Assembly (NCBI GenBank): GCA_034401135.1
Contig: JAWZSP010000009.1
Location: 1,984,001 to 2,048,000, forward strand
Length of the DNA stretch: 64,000 nucleotides
Source of the DNA: Volutella citrinella
Taxonomy: Eukaryota > Ascomycota > Sordariomycetes > Hypocreales > Nectriaceae
Direction: 5' to 3'
A program made the position numbers and the translations under genes. Each line of letters opens with the position of its first letter. Within the stretch, counting starts at the first letter, position 1. This document shows positions 61,599 through 64,000 of the stretch, one piece after another. The notes under the pieces are model-generated. The model ran no database searches, was not told where the DNA came from, and was given only the letters and a program-made list of their open reading frames with translations.

Positions 61599-63512
61599 AT
61601 GTCATCTACACCGGATGAAGCGCTCTGCTTCGCCTTGGGCGACACCAACGACTGTCCTTTCGAAACCTTTCAGACAGGAGTGATTCTCCGGGACCCAGTG
61701 CCACCAACAGCTTCTCCGCAACTGCAGGCTCACGAAGGGGCGACGCAAGGGGAGAACAGTTGGGAGATGTATCCCTTCGGCGCTGACTATGTTGAACCAA
61801 TTATGCCCGACACTGGCATCGACGCATTCATTGGCCGAGAGGAGACCGTTGGCGGTGGCTTGTCGAGTCTCTCTACAGCACGGTCCCTCCCCGAGCTGTC
61901 CGTCGTCGACCCGAACTCTCACGTCGACATGATGCCGGTCCCTTTATCTACCGAGCAGCTCACGTCATTCGATGCCATATCTGCCCAGAATATTGGCTAC
62001 GAGCAGCCCTATGCCGCCAATGCTGGCGATCCTACAGCCATCTACGCCGGCTACCCACCTTTCAAGACACTTCCCAACGCGAGCGGCACAAATGCAGTTT
62101 GGAACGAGCTATTCCAGCATCGGGCACTAATTAATCATGAAAGATCATGGGAGTCGTCGACAAACTCGTCCTCGTCGCTGTTCGGCCAGCACCAACCAGT
62201 CCGCCGAACTGCCTCACCCCGGACCCCGGAGATTGCCAGACCAAAGTCGGGTCTGCCTCGCCGGAGGAGCAGATACACCCTAGCGAATGCTGTCAGCGAC
62301 CGGAGGAGCATGCCAATTGCCGTGCCAGTGTCCGCTGCATCTGGATCGGTGTCGGACCCATTGCAGAGATGGCGTGATAGTCCGCCAGAGACGGAAGCAG
62401 CATCCTTCACGGCCATTTACGACGCACTGCAGAACGCATCCATCCACGAATCTCTCGCACCTCCCATGTCCAGGCGTCCGCCTCCGAGCCCAAGTATCGA
62501 CAGCTGGGCGAGTCGCTCGTCGAGCTCCGCGGCATCAACCTGGTCGTCGCACTCAACCACACAGCGGAGGCGTGTTTCCAAGACCAAGAGCGGCAGCTCG
62601 CAGTCCAAGAACAAGAACAACAAGCAGCGCGTATTCCAATGCACTTTTTGCTGCGACTCGTTTGCCAAGAAGCATGACTGGAGCCGTCACGAGAAGTCGC
62701 TGCATCTGAACTGCGACCAGTGGACCTGTGCCCCGTTTGGCGGTGCTGTCGTGTCACCGATAACACTCCGGACCAACTGTGCCTACTGCAACATCCTCGA
62801 CCCGACGAGCGAGCATCTCGAGCGACACAACCATAGTGCCTGTCACAACGGCGAGACATCTCACGTCTTCAAGCGGAAGGATCACCTCATCCAACATCTG
62901 AGAGGATTCCACCAACTACAAACGCTGCCAATCATCGATGACTGGCGGAACGAGATGCAGGTCATAACCTCGCGATGCGGCTTCTGCGACGCCCGACTTC
63001 CCTCATGGCAAAGCCGCGCAGATCATCTGGCAGACCATTTCCGGGAGGGAAAGACAATGGCCGACTGGAGGGGAGACCACGAATTCGACCCAACTATCGC
63101 ATCACAGCTCCGCAACGCCTTCCCGCCCTACCTACTACACAACGAGGCCAAGACATGCGTTCCTTTTTCCGCCACGGATCCCCGCGTGCCGGACCATCTC
63201 GCGCAGATTCTCAGCGAGCACCGCAGCTACCAGCCGCAGCCGAGCAACAGCTTTGAGCTGGAGCCGGAGAAGCCACCGACGCTCGATCCCGGCTTCGCGG
63301 TCACGCCCACCTCGTACACGCGCTTCCTCGCGTGGCACCTCGGGCGGTTCGCGCAGCAGTCGTTTACGCGGGGCATGTATCCGACGGACCAAATGTTCCA
63401 GGACGAGGCTAGGCGGCTCATCTATGGGTCTAATGATAATTGGGAGCAGACAATTGCGGACAATAGCGAGTGGCTGGCCCTGTTTCGACAGCAACATCTA
63501 GCAAAGCAATGA
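61599..63512 (+). CDS. C2H2-type zinc-finger protein
   Basis: Intronless, 637 residues from the ATG at 61599. The first half is low-complexity (Ser/Pro/Asn-rich) and probably disordered, with a basic region ending KTKSGSSQSKNKNNKQR. Next is a canonical finger, F-QCTFCCDSFAKKHDWSRHEKSLH. Diverged finger-like C/H units follow (NCAYCNILDPTSEHLERHNHSAC, HVFKRKDHLIQHLRGFH and CGFCDARLPSWQSRADHLADHF). The last ~150 residues are helical and end SEWLALFRQQHLAKQ. This arrangement occurs in fungal DNA-binding C2H2 proteins of unknown targets. Nuclear location is inferred. Confidence 0.8.
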   Translation: MSSTPDEALCFALGDTNDCPFETFQTGVILRDPVPPTASPQLQAHEGATQGENSWEMYPFGADYVEPIMPDTGIDAFIGREETVGGGLSSLSTARSLPELSVVDPNSHVDMMPVPLSTEQLTSFDAISAQNIGYEQPYAANAGDPTAIYAGYPPFKTLPNASGTNAVWNELFQHRALINHERSWESSTNSSSSLFGQHQPVRRTASPRTPEIARPKSGLPRRRSRYTLANAVSDRRSMPIAVPVSAASGSVSDPLQRWRDSPPETEAASFTAIYDALQNASIHESLAPPMSRRPPPSPSIDSWASRSSSSAASTWSSHSTTQRRRVSKTKSGSSQSKNKNNKQRVFQCTFCCDSFAKKHDWSRHEKSLHLNCDQWTCAPFGGAVVSPITLRTNCAYCNILDPTSEHLERHNHSACHNGETSHVFKRKDHLIQHLRGFHQLQTLPIIDDWRNEMQVITSRCGFCDARLPSWQSRADHLADHFREGKTMADWRGDHEFDPTIASQLRNAFPPYLLHNEAKTCVPFSATDPRVPDHLAQILSEHRSYQPQPSNSFELEPEKPPTLDPGFAVTPTSYTRFLAWHLGRFAQQSFTRGMYPTDQMFQDEARRLIYGSNDNWEQTIADNSEWLALFRQQHLAKQ

Positions 63513-64000
63513 TGCAGTTCAACTCTGGATATTGCGACCTATAAAGAATACAACCATAAAAAATTAAAACCTAGTTCCGCACCCCGACTAGCTATCATCA
63601 ATTGAGGGTTTCAAGCCTTGTCGTTGCGACATCTTCCGGCCATCCTAGGCCGAGCGTAGGTCCATTTCCGCAGTCGGCCGATCACAACCATCGGCCTATC
63701 CAGACTAGCAGGGCGCAGCATGCCGTCCTGTGCGTCCGATAAAGCAAGGCGCGCGCCCTACTAATGCAGTGGGTCGTACAACTGCGCCCTGCTACGGGCA
63801 CCCCTTGGCCTAGTCGTCTCCACAGCAGGATGGAGGCATAGACACGTCTCGATGTTGGCAATGGCCACTCTAATTGTTATCACTGAAGATAAGGGTGCTG
63901 AACATTAGCTAGCTATGCCTTCGCACACTAGCTATTGCTAATAAATCCGTATCCCCAGAAGGAGTTGAGTAATGCCGAGTCCATTTCGGGCACATCCATG
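63513..64000. other. Right edge, no gene recognised
   Basis: 3' flank of the C2H2 gene. It contains no ORF of coding character before the end of the window. Confidence 0.4.

Overview
The window reads as nuclear DNA of a filamentous ascomycete (Pezizomycotina, most likely Sordariomycetes). The evidence is genes with short introns (about 45-110 nt, CTAAC/CTGAC branch points), many Zn2Cys6 regulators, a copper-fist regulator, HET and NACHT-WD proteins, an MFS siderophore transporter, a rhodopsin-type seven-helix protein, and dispersed 5S rRNA genes. It is ordinary, gene-rich chromosomal sequence. I see no intact transposon, tRNA, CRISPR array or plasmid feature. I count 29 protein genes and two 5S rRNA genes. 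Exon models were built by hand from splice signals, reading frame and family motifs.

Layout. 0.5-4.8 kb: two tandem paralogous secreted proteins with PAN/Apple-like cysteine modules. 4.8-6.7 kb: gene-poor, with a broken coding remnant. 6.7-8.1 kb: a GPI-type surface protein and a GNAT acetyltransferase. 9-11.3 kb: a HET-domain protein followed by two divergent 5S rRNA genes. 11.6-18.3 kb: a GH35-type beta-galactosidase, a Zn2Cys6 regulator and a divergently transcribed sugar permease, probably one galactoside-use unit. 18.4-22.8 kb: an anion symporter (Dal5-like) diverging from a double-length beta-hydroxyacid dehydrogenase, likely uptake and oxidation of one hydroxy acid. 23.5-26 kb: a large Zn2Cys6 regulator. 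26.7-29.9 kb: an F-box protein and a copper-fist regulator.

32-39.7 kb: an unfamiliar protein with a duplicated N-terminal module and a long coiled coil, a Golgi GT8-type glycosyltransferase, an alpha/beta hydrolase and a membrane-anchored S33 peptidase-like protein. 41.5-45.9 kb: a rhodopsin-type membrane protein, then a Zn2Cys6 regulator diverging from a short-chain dehydrogenase, with a 16-bp direct repeat in their shared promoter. 46.7-51.2 kb: a NACHT-WD protein without an N-terminal effector domain, and a second GPI-type surface protein. 51.7-63.5 kb: a bZIP/DUF3425 regulator, a Zn2Cys6 regulator whose zinc cluster seems to need a 3-nt micro-exon, a siderophore transporter with a perfect iron-GATA site in its promoter, an O-methyltransferase diverging from another Zn2Cys6 regulator across palindromic CCGCGG elements, and a C2H2-type regulator.

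The most unusual signals are the 3-nt micro-exon, the paired 5S genes with structure-preserving differences, the palindromes and direct repeats in three divergent promoters, the degenerate second half of the dehydrogenase, and the unassigned coiled-coil protein. Nothing here looks like a wholly new system. The micro-exon and the coiled-coil protein deserve the first check.
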